64,000 nucleotides of DNA from Topomyia yanbarensis (GCF_030247195.1 NC_080670.1:94244711-94308710); one strand, 5' to 3'; counted from the first letter of the stretch, positions 1-11,500 are shown. Notes: generated by a model from the letters alone, not told the origin. Numbers and translations are program-made.

Positions 1-1994
1 AATGGGCAGTTCGAAGAATTTTTGATTTTTTCAATAGTTAGAGACACCAAATTAACGTGACAGTATTCAGAATCGATCCAGCGATGAAAACGGAAGCTGT
101 TCTGCATATAAATTTTTTTGACGAGAAAGGTCTATTAAAACACTGCCACTCTGGCGGGCATTTTCACCACCTTGCGCCATGCTAAATTTACAATAGCACA
201 CAATATAGCAGGAAAGAATAAAAAGAAATGAAAACGCTTACCAGATCAATCCGCTCTTTACCGTCACCGAATTACGGTGTAAAGGCAAGTGAAAACTGCA
301 AAATCTGTCGTAAATTCGACCAGATACGCCAAAGTTTTCCAATGTGACAATCCTGCTGGTTTCGATTCGCCGTCCAATAATCTAAAATTCTCAGAGAGCA
401 CACTGGTTCATGGAATCGCTCAATTTAAGAAAAGCTGCTCGATTCTCTTCCATCGCTTTTGAATTGAAATAGAATTTCGTCCGATAGTGATTTTTTTTGC
501 TGAAGAGTAAAAATAAAATAAAAAAGGGATTAATCATTTAATACAATCTTTTTTTTTGTGAATACGCGCTCTTTTTTGATTTTTTTTGCTAGACGCTATC
601 ACTTCAAAATGGCGTTCCACATTTTTTTTGCTTAACCAATTTTTTTTTAAATGACGCTTCAGGTCTTCAGCCGAACTATAATTCACCGATTTTCAAGACG
701 CACAAGCAATGGACGCAACAGCAGTTCTAAAAACCACTTACGCAGACACCGGCTTGGAAATTGTACAGGGTTTCACGCTTCTATCCGGCCGCGAAAACGC
801 GAAAATTAATCCCGGACTGCACCAAATATCCGACCAGATCGACTCGAAAACTAATATATTTTTCCGCTGTCTAGCACCACGATGTTTTTTTTTTCTCGTC
901 GCCACTGTTAAAACTATAAAGATTTTCTTTAGCGTTCTGAAATAACACACGCGTTGCTGTTGAGTGGTAAACTAGAAAAGAGAGTGCTGACTTACAGTCA
1001 GCTAGTTTTATTGATATTCGTTTCTGAAGGCGCTAACGCACTGCTGCACACTGAAGGTGTACACATTCTTCGGGTCATAACAGTATACAATTTCTCAATA
1101 TTACTTAGTATTAGAAGTGTCAAAAAAACTATCGTTTTACCATTTTATCTCAAAAAATATGTACCATGCTGTAGTTTTGGTAGCACGGCGCGGTACGCAT
1201 GCAGATCTGTCAATCACGCTTCTCATTCGTTCTTGGTATGATGGTGGGGGTATGCAGTTGGCAGAAATAAATTCCCATTCTCACAACACGTGGTCGGCAT
1301 CCAGACATGCTATCTCTTTCGCTTCTTTTACCTGTTGTGTAAGCTGGTAGGATGTAAAGAGACTATAATAACAAAGAGACGCCATGTTTCGTTTGGAATT
1401 CAAATTTAACTGTCAGGGTCATTGCAAACGAACAAGGGAGTTGTCAATCGTAAATGTTTAAAGCATTATGTACACGCATACGCTAAGGTACCAAAAGTTG
1501 AGCTCTTTTGACTCAATCTCGGGGTATCGTGGAAGAAGGTGAAATTAGTTAAACCGTGTTGAAGGTAGTTTACCTTTAACCACGGCAAAAATCACAACTC
1601 GTTGAGAGGTTTTTTACTCAACCTTGAGTTAAATATACTTAAATATAAGTTGAATCTACATAATTTTGAGTAAACTTCAAACAACTCAAAAGTACCTTAT
1701 TCCATGGAAGACCCCAACTGAGTTGAATCTCTCTTTGTTTTTGACAAGCGACTCAAACTCAAAACTACCCAAATTTAGGTTTAAAGAACTTGGGCTGTTT
1801 GATTTTTCCGTTTGGCATTGTTTTTATGGAAGTATTTCTATCCAATTCATTAGAATTACTAAATATTTTAAAGATAAAAGTTATATCCTCAAACCAAATT
1901 TGTTACAATACCATCGTGTTTAGAAACTCTAACGAAAAAAATACTGTTTGATGGGAAGACGAAATTCAGCATGAGGGTAACGAATACCAAATCC
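1..1994. other. Unassigned AT-rich sequence
   Basis: No coding, RNA or terminal-repeat structure that I can support. The part from 480 to 660 is T-rich and contains the string TTTTTTTTGCT three times (near 490, 580 and 622). Around 1490-1790 there are several GAGTT/AACTC-rich stretches that may be a decayed inverted-repeat element, but I could not define ends. The short frames here (60-95 codons) carry no recognisable motif. Confidence 0.5.
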
Positions 1995-2240
1995 AGCCAA
2001 ACATGTCAAATGATGAAAATGACAGTTTCTCTTTGTTTACTTTCTCTTTCGCTAATAACTCGTTCGTTTATACGTTTATTCATTAACTCATTGCATAATA
2101 TGCTAGTCGAAATCAGCGTTTTTCGATATATCTTGAAACAATATTGAAAAGCTTTATGCTGACGCCGTAATAATCGAAAGAGGAAGTAAACAAAGAGAGG
2201 CTCTCATTTGCACTTAGGACCATTTGACATGTTTGTCGAG
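1995..2240. mobile_element. Foldback MITE, imperfect inverted repeat
   Basis: The left arm (1995-2051) contains ACATGTCAAATG and later TCTCTTTGTTTACTT. The right arm (2174-2240) carries their reverse complements in the mirrored order (CAAAGAGAGG, then CATTTGACATGT). Arms are about 60 bp with mismatches and one small insertion, with about 120 bp between. No transposase is encoded. The superfamily is unknown because I see no clear target duplication. Confidence 0.55.
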
Positions 2241-2889
2241 AAATGATGCAAACATTTAAAATGAAATTTATGGTTTATTGGTCAGCGCAAAATTATGTAT
2301 TCGGTTTGTTGATTTTTCTCGGTGAAATTAAAAACGATACCTGTTTTTTCGTCGTTATGTAACATTTCGGCATACTATGCTTCAGCCATCGTCGGACGCC
2401 TACAAACATTTATTTCGAAAAAATATTCACACTAAATTACAATAATTCACAAATGATTACAAAGCTTTCACAACACATTACAAATTAACATTCAAACTCA
2501 CATGAATTCACTCCAAACACACTCCATTCAAACACAACTTCTGCCGACTGACGAACGATTTGTCCTGTTCGGCTGTCTGCTTTCCTCGCTATTCACACAC
2601 TGTCGAAGCTTGGTTACCAGCCCGTCGTACGTTGTACAGAACGTTCCACATTCTCTCTGGAGGTTTACGGTTTTTGTCAACGACACGACTAGACACTCGC
2701 ATTCCAAAACTGTATCACAAATCTGATTACCCCTCAGTGACTCGGGTAACTGGTAATGTCAAATATGACTTTTGGTTAGAAAATGTATGAAACTAGCAGC
2801 ACTTATGATTCTGTTACTTTCTTTTAACAATCTGTTTCTACGCTCCTATAGTTACCTTTGCTAAACTTTTTTCATAACATAATTCTATA
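2241..2889. other. Unassigned spacer
   Basis: About 650 bp with no supported gene. It includes a run rich in CACAA and CAAAC (2440-2530). The two short overlapping frames around 2500-2790 have no recognisable domain. Confidence 0.45.
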
Positions 2890-3055
2890 GGGGTGGGCGT
2901 AGCGTAGTTGGTAAATCAATTGCCTTGTACGTAGCGCACCTGGGTTCGAGTCCCGACCCCGCACATAGGGTTAGAAATTTTTCATGAGAGATTTTTCTAA
3001 CCCGAAGAGGCGAATGATCTTAAGGTTAAAACCTCTATAATCGAAATAAAAAAAA
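2890..3055 (+). mobile_element. tRNA-derived SINE, Feilai-like
   Basis: The 5' part looks like a tRNA gene head. A box A-like TAGCGTAGTTGG lies at 2900-2911 and a perfect box B, GGTTCGAGTCC, at 2943-2953, the internal RNA polymerase III promoter. The tRNA-unrelated body ends in AATCGAAATAAAAAAAAG, an A-rich tail at 3042-3055. The layout and wording match the Feilai SINE of Aedes mosquitoes as I remember it. A functional tRNA gene is unlikely because there is no foldable 3' acceptor half. The tail runs straight into the next MITE. Confidence 0.85.
2900..2953 (+). promoter_or_regulatory. Internal Pol III promoter (boxes A and B) of the SINE
   Basis: Box A-like TAGCGTAGTTGG at 2900-2911 and consensus box B GGTTCGAGTCC at 2943-2953 are spaced as in tRNA genes. 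Box B is a perfect match, so the copy may still be able to bind TFIIIC. Confidence 0.75.
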
Positions 3056-3480
3056 GATGGGTGGGTAATGTCAGAGACATAATAACCGGAGTGAAGTAGA
3101 ATACACTTTAGGCTGTTAATGCGAATGCTACAATTTTGACTATACTCTGAAAGATTATATTAAAACCAGCCATTTCGTTATTTCTAATGGAAATACCGAA
3201 ATATCGGTACACGTACATCCAAACCTACAATATTCCAACATATTTATCCTCATATGGTAACTCTGAAAATAGCATTTAATGAGAGTGAAACAATTCATTT
3301 GGCAACAGTAGAGAATCGTATATACTTGTACCGTTATTTCGCTATTTCCATTAGAAATACCGAATTAACTTATTTTAATAAAACCTTTCAGAAATTAGTA
3401 AAAATTGCAGTATTCGTATTAACAACTTAAAATGTATGTTACTTCATTTCGGTAATGTCGTTGATATTACCTACCCATCT
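3055..3480. mobile_element. MITE with long inverted ends (AGATGGGTRGGTAAT family)
   Basis: The left end begins AGATGGGTGGGTAATGTC and the right end closes with GATATTACCTACCCATCT. The inverted similarity continues inward for about 160 bp per arm (the string TTTCTAATGGAAATA occurs in one arm and its complement in the other), leaving a central region of about 100 bp. There is no coding capacity. Related ends occur near 47963-48655 and 62764-63456, so this is a family in the window. Confidence 0.7.
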
Positions 3481-4082
3481 TTCCAATCTAAAACAGAACA
3501 ATTGTTTTGAAAACCTAATAATTGCATAACCTAAGACGATTTAAAGCTACACTTTTGTGAAATCTCAACAGAAAACAAAATTACGTGTTAGTCCAACGAG
3601 CTTTCTGTCCCGTTGTTGTTGTGAATCATTAAAATTTTGAACATTTTTCAAAGCGTTATGATTGCGATAACAGGGGGAAATGTTGGTTGAATGATATTTA
3701 TTAAATTCTCCCAATTAATGTTCTATAGCTAAACTATGATCATATTTTCTTAGGAGGCGCGTTTTACCCCATGTTTTCATAAATAATAATATGCTCGAAC
3801 CTTAACCAAGCAGGTATCTTAGAGTGGAGTTTTCACAATAATGGAGCTTTTGATTTGTGTAGCCGCGATATTCGCAAACAAAATAAGTAAAAAGCACATT
3901 GCGTCATTTAGCCGCACACAAAATAAGCCGGGCTTAATGTGGATACAATTAATTTGTTTTATGGACCGTTATTTAACTGAGTTTATAACATGATGATACG
4001 TAAAACTTTTTCGAAAATCCATGGTGTTTAGGAATATCCAGATGTGCCGTTCAGTACGAGGCAACTTAGTAATATTCAACAG
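3481..4082. other. Unassigned spacer
   Basis: About 600 bp of AT-rich sequence. I see no open frame with a recognisable domain, no terminal repeats and no RNA gene. Confidence 0.45.
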
Positions 4083-4205
4083 GAAATGAGCCGGAATTCC
4101 GGCTGGTTCTAGCTGGCATTCCGGCTCTAGTGACAACCGATTCTAACTAATATCGTTTGTACTGGAGCTGGAATATGAGCTAGAACTAGCCAGCATTTCG
4201 ACTCA
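4083..4205. mobile_element. Short hairpin MITE, ACAACCGATTC-core family (copy 1)
   Basis: Two arms of about 50-60 bp (GGCTGGTTCTAGCTGGCATT against AGCTAGAACTAGCC) fold around a centre containing ACAACCGATTCTA. The centre and outer arms match the better preserved copy at 11333-11500, and the same core recurs at 14774 and 15532. Non-autonomous, with no ORF. This is the most degraded of the four copies. Confidence 0.65.
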
Positions 4206-4212
4206 AGGTGAG

Positions 4213-4720
4213 TGTTTGCGCCTACTTCTAATCTATTGTCGTTAGAATAATAGGGTTTCACCGTACACATAGCATATGTTCAATCTGTATACCGTTTAGA
4301 TTAGATTCATTTTGTGTAGTTGTAGTAAACATAATTTACGCTTCTGTTGGCAGTATTGCCAAGTCAGTATATGTTTCCGGGTCAGAAAAGGGTTTCCGGT
4401 TGAACCAATAGCGTTCGTCCAAAAGTGTATCAGGACTATAAAAGCCCAGCTCACGCCAGATCAGATACGTTTTTACGTTTATAAGTTATTCCGTCAATAC
4501 TGTTTATACTGTTCGTCCGTCACTTAAATACATTTAGATAAGTACATATTATATTGTGTCCGTCAGTCCGCCAGTAATTTTGTGAGTCAGATCCAAACTG
4601 CGTCAGTACCGCTTAGTCTAATAAACGGAAAGTGTGAAAGTAGAATCCACCGAGTTTATCTATATCGAGAACACGAAATATCACCGACAAACCATACAGA
4701 CGCTTTGATGTGCGAAAACA
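4213..4720 (+). repeat. Putative BEL/Pao-type LTR
   Basis: The segment has the order of parts expected of an LTR: a TATA box (CTATAAAAG, 4436-4444), a polyadenylation signal AATAAA at 4620-4625, and an end in ACA at 4720 directly before a tRNA primer-binding site. The left boundary is uncertain because I could not find a matching second LTR in the window. It was chosen at a TGTTT after the preceding MITE. It could be a solo LTR plus leader or the 5' end of a decayed element reaching towards 9 kb. Confidence 0.55.
4437..4443 (+). promoter_or_regulatory. TATA box of the putative LTR
   Basis: TATAAAA followed at about 25-30 bp by a TCAGAT initiator-like sequence, the usual arrangement for transcription start in insect LTRs. 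Confidence 0.5.
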
Positions 4721-4723
4721 TTT

Positions 4724-4740
4724 TGGTCCTTCGAGCCGGA
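4724..4740 (+). promoter_or_regulatory. Primer-binding site complementary to tRNA-Tyr
   Basis: TGGTCCTTCGAGCCGGA is complementary to the 3' end of insect tRNA-Tyr (…CCGGCTCGAAGGA plus CCA, from memory). It starts 3 nt after the putative LTR end. A 17-nt match to a tRNA 3' end next to an LTR-like segment is strong evidence for a retrotransposon leader. Confidence 0.75.
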
Positions 4741-5221
4741 TCGTCGGTGTAAGATTTCGGACATGTATTGGTTCCCCGCGGTCACGACGCGAAAGAAAAG
4801 AAGAGAAAAATCAGTACAAAAGTGATAAATCGGCCTTCATTGCCGTTCGCAATTGGTTGGCGAAAAGAAGCCAGTGTTGGTGACGACGCGCGTCGCTATA
4901 AACTCCTCTGTGTGTGAAAATCTGTTTCGGTGTGTTAGCTGCAGTGATCAGAAAAGCGGCGAAAAACTATGTACGATACACAGAAAAAACAGATCGTTGA
5001 AAAGTGACTCGAAAATGCCACTGTAAGAAATCAAAATAATTACCAGCATTCAATGTAATAATTCAATATCTTGTCTCACTTAAATCAAAATTAGTTTGCC
5101 CCATTTAGAAATGATAAACTATTTAAGCGCTAAGTGCGTACGCAACTCACAAATCAGGAGACGATATTGATACCAAGCAAACTAATGTAGAATAAAGAGA
5201 AAAGGCGTAATAGGATCATCT
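4741..5221 (+). other. Leader and decayed internal start of the BEL/Pao-like element
   Basis: Untranslated leader following the primer-binding site, purine-rich with many AAAAG strings. No gag frame survives beyond about 5030, and the sequence then becomes ordinary AT-rich DNA. I infer truncation or overwriting by later insertions. Confidence 0.4.
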
Positions 5222-5456
5222 CTCGACAAACATATGATTACGGCCTAAAAGCCAACTGTCAAAATCCACTTTGAATGGAAATTCTGGACAAACCGTTACA
5301 CGCCAATCACAGATATTGGTAGTAAACGAAAGAGAAAAGTTTTCTCTTTCATAAACTGTTATGAACTGTGTTCGACTAGTAACGGTTTGTCTGGAATTTC
5401 CATTCAAAGTGGATTTTGACAGTTGGCTTTTAGGCCGTAATCATATGTTTGTCGAG
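5222..5456. mobile_element. Foldback MITE with 78-bp near-perfect arms
   Basis: The left arm 5222-5299 (starting CTCGACAAACATATGATTAC) and right arm 5379-5456 are reverse complements with only one or two differences, separated by a 79-bp loop. The 4 bp ATCT flank both ends, which is compatible with a target duplication. The mirrored short open frames reported on both strands here are simply the two arms read in opposite directions. Superfamily undetermined. Confidence 0.75.
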
Positions 5457-7560
5457 ATCTGTCTTATTGAGGTTAAACAGGATTATCCGTCTTATTCACC
5501 CACGTTTAATTTACATACACAGGCAACTGAGTCCATTCTTTCCTACTTCCTCTCATAGTCAAAATGATAACGTACCTGTAGAAAGCGGTACAAATGCTGC
5601 CGCTCATAGGTAGGTAGCAGAGAAACCCGTTCAGGGCCAGTGGAAATATAAGCTATAAAACCTGCAAATAGAGCAAAACTCCAGGACTAAAAGGGATAAG
5701 GAATCGAATAGGATTTTCGCAGCGATATATGAATCGCGGCAACAACACGTAGATTTAAGATAACTTCTGTAAATATTTTTTAATAAAGCAAGAGTAGTCT
5801 TTGGAAACAGTGCGGCCTTATCACTTATCCGAAAACTTCTTCAAATCTGACGAGAGTTCTTCAGTTTTGATAGTTCTCAACGTTCGTTGTGATAATCTTT
5901 TGATTTGAGCCTCGGAGTTTAGAATATATCATCCTAGTTGATCCTCCCGCTTAGATTGAAAACGAACATTATAATTAACTAGTGTTCCATACTCATTCCT
6001 CAGGGAATTTGTACGAATTTAGTTGATTGTAAAGGTTCATAGAAGTCTCGCGGTGATTTATCACTGTAAGACAATCTTACGTAATTTAGTGGCAAGTCCC
6101 AACTCAATAAAGTCGCCGCCTTCGCACGACTAAGTTGGACTTTCGAAAACCACGACTTTACAGCCACCGTGAAAACTGCTGAAAAACAGTGTGGCGACAC
6201 CGCTATTGCATTCCAAGTTGGTCGTGATCATGCGGCACGGAAATTGCAAGTGCCACAGTGGGAAAAATCAGTTAAATTATCAGTATATAAACTGTCGCAA
6301 TCAAATGTGCCCACCCGCAATTTATATCGTCATGACCCTATCTACCGGGCGAAATTCAGTGTAACAGAACAGCTATCTAAGAAATGTCAAATGGTATCAC
6401 TCGACGAATAACAACAGTAATCAGCCATCCCGCTCGACCGTTTGATTTGATCGGAATCGAGTGCATTTTGTGCGTTTAAGACGACGTTTAATCAGATTCG
6501 GCATGTCATCTACGGCATTTTATAGTTCGGTGTTATTGTTAATTGTGATTGCTCGGTTGTGTGTTTCGTGCTGCCCGTAATCCGACAGCTTGGACATATT
6601 TCGGTACCAGAAGACTGCGGTCAAAACAGTCGTGCAAAAACCGTAAGCAGTAGAGAAATGCCGGTGCAGTTCTAAACAGAAATCGTAAACAGTAAAAACA
6701 ATAGTTAAAGATCGAAGTTTTTGGAACTACAATCAGCTGACCGTGCTGTGAGTAAGAAAATTATCGAGTGAATGGTGAAGACTGAGTTCCCACAAAACAG
6801 CACAGAAAATGTCAGTTAAGATAGCGACATTGTTCATATTTTTGATCCAACGGTCCTAGAAAAAGTCATTGCCGTATGCATATACGGATAACGTTTTCAA
6901 TACATAAAAGTCAGAAGTTTAGTGAGAACATTTCATGAAGTCTTAGCAGACCGATCTGTATAGGTCGGCAGCCCTACAAAAGTGGTATTCTGGATACGGT
7001 CCACTCTAACCAGAATGGATAAATAAGCTTTACTGCGGTTGCACAGCGCGTGCACATTGTTGTTTGGAAATCGTGCTAATTACATCGTCAGTATTGGGTG
7101 TGACAGCAACATTCACATCTCAGTAAACGGAGACTGTTGGAATAGGGCAGGAAGGGGAGCGACCCTTCTGCTACGGCAACGAATTTCGGTCGTCGATTCG
7201 TTGCAGCTTCATGACATCCAGCCTACTCACAATAAGTCAGCAGGCATTAGGGGTTACATCAAGGTCCATTCAGAAGAATGGCAATGACATTACTGCGGTG
7301 CGCGCCAGTAAGTCATTCGGGCTTGTTCACATAACAAGCACAATCTTTTCCGGACGGTCGCGAGAAAGATTGCTCGGCTGTCTGCCCGTCTTAGGGAGAC
7401 AATCCTTCGCGGAATGCGAAGACGGATCAGGTAGCACCTGGATGAGGATTCAGTTCATTTCGTCGGCTACTCTGAAACACAGCGCACAAAGTCGTCATGA
7501 AGCACAAGTCAAAAGGTTCGCAGCAGCCAATACAATCCAGCAGTGATTTCAATGTACACA
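5457..7560. other. Degenerate repeat sequence, LTR-like signals near 5650-5790
   Basis: No intact gene. A TATAAAA box (about 5653-5659) and an AATAAA signal (5782-5787) are spaced about 125 bp apart, as in the R region of an LTR, but no partner LTR or primer site was found. From 6400 to 7050 the sequence resembles an untranslated retrotransposon leader (many AAACAGT and CGTAAGCAGT strings). Short frames around 7040-7546 have no recognised domain. Confidence 0.3.
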
Positions 7561-8773
7561 TTCCAACAAATTAGGAAGTGCTACAGCTTTGGTGGTATTC
7601 GTCCTCGTATATCTCGGGTGCATTTCATCAGGTTGAATTGAGCGCAATTCAACCAGGTTTGGCGTCGAACCATCACGGCTAAGAGAGCCCCTGCAGTTCG
7701 TTGCACACCAAGTGTAGCGGAGCTGGATTGAGATCCAGTATGGAAATGCACCCCCAATATCACCATCGCTTACATCGCATCAACAAGTCTATTGTTGATT
7801 ATTGCAACGCTGAGGAAACGTTGGAATTGGGTTCGGGGGTCGAGACCCGCCGAAGCTCGTTCAGAAGGTCACACAGCAACAGTCCAGTGAACATATTCAC
7901 TGGAGCCTTCGCGAAAACAAATGTAGTACCACCAATCACAACACCATCGCACACAGCAAACCAGTCCGAGGGACAAGGCCCATCGAAATCATCGTATGAA
8001 AGTATTGCAGCAGTCCAGTGAACAATTTTGCTGGAGCATTCGCAAATGCAATCGCAGTGCAGCAGCATATCGGAACAGCAGCATGCAATTCTTCATTGGA
8101 ATCCAACTCAGCAATACAGAAATGGGCACATATCGAAGCATCGCACTTCAACAAGAAGTACAATTCTCAGTATGCCCTGAGCGGCAATTTGAAATCAGCA
8201 ATTCATCAGCAGAAGAACAACATTAGGAACGTTTTGCAGAGGCCAACGGGTCACCGTTCCGAAAATATCCAGCACGTCATCACAGCAGTCAACGTTGCCC
8301 ACCCTTTCATATATTCCAGCGTACATCAGTACGTCATCAGCTCATAGGCGGCACAAGCCCATCGAACGCGTCGTCATCCAGTCGGCTGAACAGGATAACC
8401 AGAACATCGAATACAAAGCCAGTCGGCGGCTCAGAGCCGCTGATCAGATGAATGAACCATCTTCCATCATTCAGTACGTCGTCAGCCAGTTGGCGACATT
8501 AGCCCGTTAAATCATCGATACCAACGTCAGCCTGTCAGCAGCACAAGCATCTCCTCAAGTTACCAATCCACATAACACACCTGAAAATTAGAAACAACGC
8601 AATGCTGCCACTCCACCCCTCCTCCTCTTCCACTCGATGGCCACGGGCCAGTCAACATTCAGCACCAAGCACAGCATAAGGTTCATGAAATTAGCCACAT
8701 GCTGCAAGTGGCTTCGAGGTGCCAGCAACAAAGCAACTGGGGATGGCGCAGTTCTGGTTGAAGTGACTAGAAC
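7561..8773 (+). repeat. Degenerate internal region with imperfect CAG-rich tandem repeats
   Basis: CAGTCCAGTGAACA recurs about 130 bp apart (near 7882 and 8012), each followed by CTGGAGC and TTCGC. CAGTACGTCRTCAGC recurs near 8328 and 8472 followed by similar text. The sequence is Gln/Ser/His-rich in all frames, with many stops. It may be the low-complexity part of an old LTR-element gag, but no domain identifies it. Confidence 0.35.
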
Positions 8774-9051
8774 TTGTAGCCAGCCCTGGTCGATCCCTAG
8801 CAAGCGTGCAGCTTATGCGCCACTTCCCGTAGGAAGACTGCACGCCAAGATTTGTTTGCCCGGATGAGACTCTTCTTAGGGCGAGTCCCTGAAGAAGCTT
8901 CACCTAAAAGAAATTAATCAGGATCGAACCAGACAGGCTTATCAAAAGTTAGCCTCCAAAAGTCGTGTAAACGACCCTATTATCAGTCAGCAGCAATCAT
9001 CAAAAACCTCATCACCCTCAGATAATTCGCAGTAAGAAATTCCCCATACCT
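8774..9051 (+). repeat. Repeat A, copy 1 (uninterrupted)
   Basis: A 278-bp segment starting TTGTAGCCAGCCCTGG and ending GAAATTCCCCATACCT. It recurs at 13132-13395 plus 29176-29191 with about five substitutions. Copy 2 is interrupted by the 15.8-kb DNA transposon, so copy 1 gives the empty-site sequence. Its function is unknown. It could be a fragment of an unidentified element. Confidence 0.8.
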
Positions 9052-9214
9052 AAATTATCCTCACTGGAACTGCAGCCACTCACCACCAGGTGGCACAAAC
9101 ATGCTGAAAGCGAAGTTTTCACCACTCATCAAATTCCGCCACGCGGAAGACAGCGAAACAAAACGAGAACTACACCGAACGAAGTGACGTAAACATACTA
9201 GAACGAGACTAAAC
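9052..9214. other. Unassigned spacer
   Basis: A short stretch between repeat A and the long inverted unit. Nothing recognisable. Ends in AAC immediately before the inverted unit. Confidence 0.4.
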
Positions 9215-10462
9215 TACACTAAATAGCATTGATTTCACGGTACGGAACGAAAAGATTTATTTCTATTTCATATTGTATTTTTCTAACTTTTAATTTTCTA
9301 GGCCTATCTTCTGATTGTGTGCGTGTACTCTCTCCCTACTAGTGCTCATTGACCATGTGCTTTGCTCCTCATCAAATTCTCCCAAATACGGTGACGTCAC
9401 CTCACGACTCCAGCGTATCAATCAGCTATCGCTTTGCACCCGGGTGACTGATTAAATGGGTTGTGTGTGGCGTTCGTGAATGACTAAAACGTAATGGCCG
9501 ACACACAACCTCAAATCATGGACGCGTCCCTAAATTCTAGCCGTCCGTGGACGACTTCTTAAGCGTTTTGCGCTCTGGTGTCTCAAATCACTGTGGCGTC
9601 CTCCCTGGACGCCACCCTTCACACTTAGTTAGCAAGAACGATACGACTCACCAGTTCTGCTGCTGTTGGTTTCTGCTGCTGTCGATCGTTCTGATGCGAT
9701 GACGGGCGATCACATCGATCGGCCGCACCGGTTTCTGACCAGCGGTTGTTGGATGCTGGTTGATGATTTATCGGCCGGAAAAGTCTAGTGGATTTTTCCG
9801 GTGGTTGAAGGAAACGGTTTGTGAACGGACCGTCCTTCCTTCCGGCGTCGTAGCGGTGCCGGGTTCAAAGTCGTCCTGCGTTTGAACCTGCGCGCGTGTT
9901 ATTTTGTCCTTTCTCCTTCCTCTTGTTCGTAGACGAGCTGTGCGAAATAAAAAAAGGCCGTCTGGCTTTCTGTAACCTTTTGCACACAATTCTACGCACG
10001 TAGCTACTAGCTTTTAGTGATTCATTTTTCACAAACGAAACTGGACAAACTACGCGCACTTTCTCTGCGTTTGGCGGACTGGGACGAAATGGACTAGCAG
10101 CGTTAATCCTCAGATTAGGGAAGGTAATTTCGTACGAACTTACAGGAAGCGCGTATTTTCCCGCAAATTTCTTCGGGCAAGTTCGGAAATCAACGACCCC
10201 ACTAGCTGTTTTATTCTGTCAGCTAACCCTTGGCTCTATCTGTCCCTTTCCATCATGCATTCCAAGGGAAGTATCGCCATGGTTTTCGTCTTCAGGAGAA
10301 TCTCAACAGGCAATTTAATTTCTTCCCCTCGCGGAGAGGAGTATTTGCTAGGGTGTTGCGCAAGAGTCGGTCAACGGTAGGTTGTCTAACTCTTGGCGCA
10401 AACAAATCAGACTGGTTCTACTAAATTTGGAAAATATTGCTGAATATGACTTGACCGCTACA
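9215..10462 (-). repeat. Long inverted unit, left copy (1.25 kb)
   Basis: Reverse complement of 29787-31040 with few differences. Read on the minus strand it begins TGTAGCGGTCAAGTC and ends TTTAGTGTA. It contains a consensus splice donor (AACTG|GTGAGT, about 9650) and two AATAAA motifs close to its end. The most conserved internal frame (9768-9989, 73 codons) starts at GTG, has no ATG and is probably untranslated leader. The unit may be a long LTR-like or 5'-exon-bearing repeat, or the terminal inverted repeat of a 21.8-kb composite. AAC abuts both outer ends. Confidence 0.8.
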
Positions 10463-11332
10463 TAACCAGGCTTGTTTTACAAAAATTTGGTATTAGGATT
10501 AATACCAAATTTTCGTAAAGGACAATTTTACGAAAAATGACTAAAACTAACAATAGAAAAAAAACTACAACTATTATTTACAAAATGTTATGTACAACTA
10601 ATCCTAGGTTCGCCTTGAATACAGAAATACTGATGGATTTGACATTTCCCCTGCCGCGCTGCGGTAGTTTAGATATATAGCACTCAAAGACTGCAACAAA
10701 TCCCAAATACTGGCATTGATACCAAAATATTGAAATTTTAGATCAAGCCGAAACCCCAACACAACAACATACATTGAGTTTCTTATGACTCTCAATGCAA
10801 CATAATTCCCAATGTAACTTCATGAATACTACAAGAAACAGGCTTATTGAGTTCCAGAATTACTCCAATCCTTACGTTGGAAATGTATCCCTTCACTCAA
10901 TTTACCGCACAGTTTTGTCTTTTGAAAGCACCTCAGAGCTCTTCCCTGAATAAACACTTTCTACTAGACAAAACGCAGAACTGAACTTCATAATTGCCTT
11001 TGCAGTGAATCGAACGCCGAAATAGTTCAGCTAGTGAGAAATCTGCACATAATTCCCCCGAAAATATCCCCCGAAAATATCCCCCGAAATTATCCCACGA
11101 ATATCCCCCGAAAATATCACCCAGAAATATCCCCCGAAAATATCTCCCAAAACAATCATTTTGGTTATGTATTAACGCCGGATGTATTCCGACAATACGA
11201 ACACATACCCTAAAATGACCACATATCCCATAAATCCATCTTACGTTACATTTCCTATGTCGAAAAAAACTTTCGACAAAACGGAAATGCAACGAAAATG
11301 AAAAAGTACCCAACCCTATTAAAGCTCTCATT
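10463..11332. other. Spacer with a small palindrome and a minisatellite
   Basis: A 20-bp near-perfect palindrome (TTTACAAAAATTTGGTATTA at 10476-10495 and its complement at 10500-10519) begins just inside the inverted unit. The rest is AT-rich with no supported gene. The minus-strand frame at 10933-11331 is produced by the minisatellite listed next. Confidence 0.5.
11051..11150. repeat. Minisatellite, ATCCCCCGAAAAT-type units
   Basis: About seven imperfect 13-14-bp units of the type ATATCCCCCGAAA, with some units shortened or substituted. On the minus strand it reads as a Gly/Phe-rich peptide, which I regard as a by-product. Confidence 0.8.
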
Positions 11333-11500
11333 CCCAGTTAAGCTCAGCCGGAAATGAAGCGGAATTCTGGCTGGCTCCAGTTCGTATTCCGGCTCCAGTG
11401 ACACAACCGATTCTAGTTAGAATCGGTTGTGTCACTGGAGCCCGTGGACGAACTGGAACCAGCCAGAATTCCAGTTCATTTCCGGCTGAACTTTACTGGG
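11333..11500. mobile_element. Hairpin MITE, ACAACCGATTC-core family (copy 2, best preserved)
   Basis: 168 bp that fold almost completely on themselves. The left end CCCAGTTAAGCTCAGCCGG matches the complement of the right end CCGGCTGAACTTTACTGGG, and the centre is ACAACCGATTCTAGTTAGAATCGGTTGT. There is no internal coding sequence. It is preceded by CATT and followed by TTAA, so no clean target duplication is visible. Confidence 0.8.

Noticed and set aside
2890..2965. Functional tRNA gene
   Set aside because: Boxes A and B are present, but no acceptor stem closes and an A-tailed unrelated body follows, so it is a SINE.
7936..8163. Small cysteine-rich secreted protein
   Set aside because: Minus-strand frame across imperfect tandem repeats, with no ATG context or signal peptide I trust.
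9768..9989. Conserved 73-codon protein in both inverted units
   Set aside because: The frame starts at GTG with no ATG, sits upstream of a splice donor, and its conservation only reflects the recent identity of the two copies.
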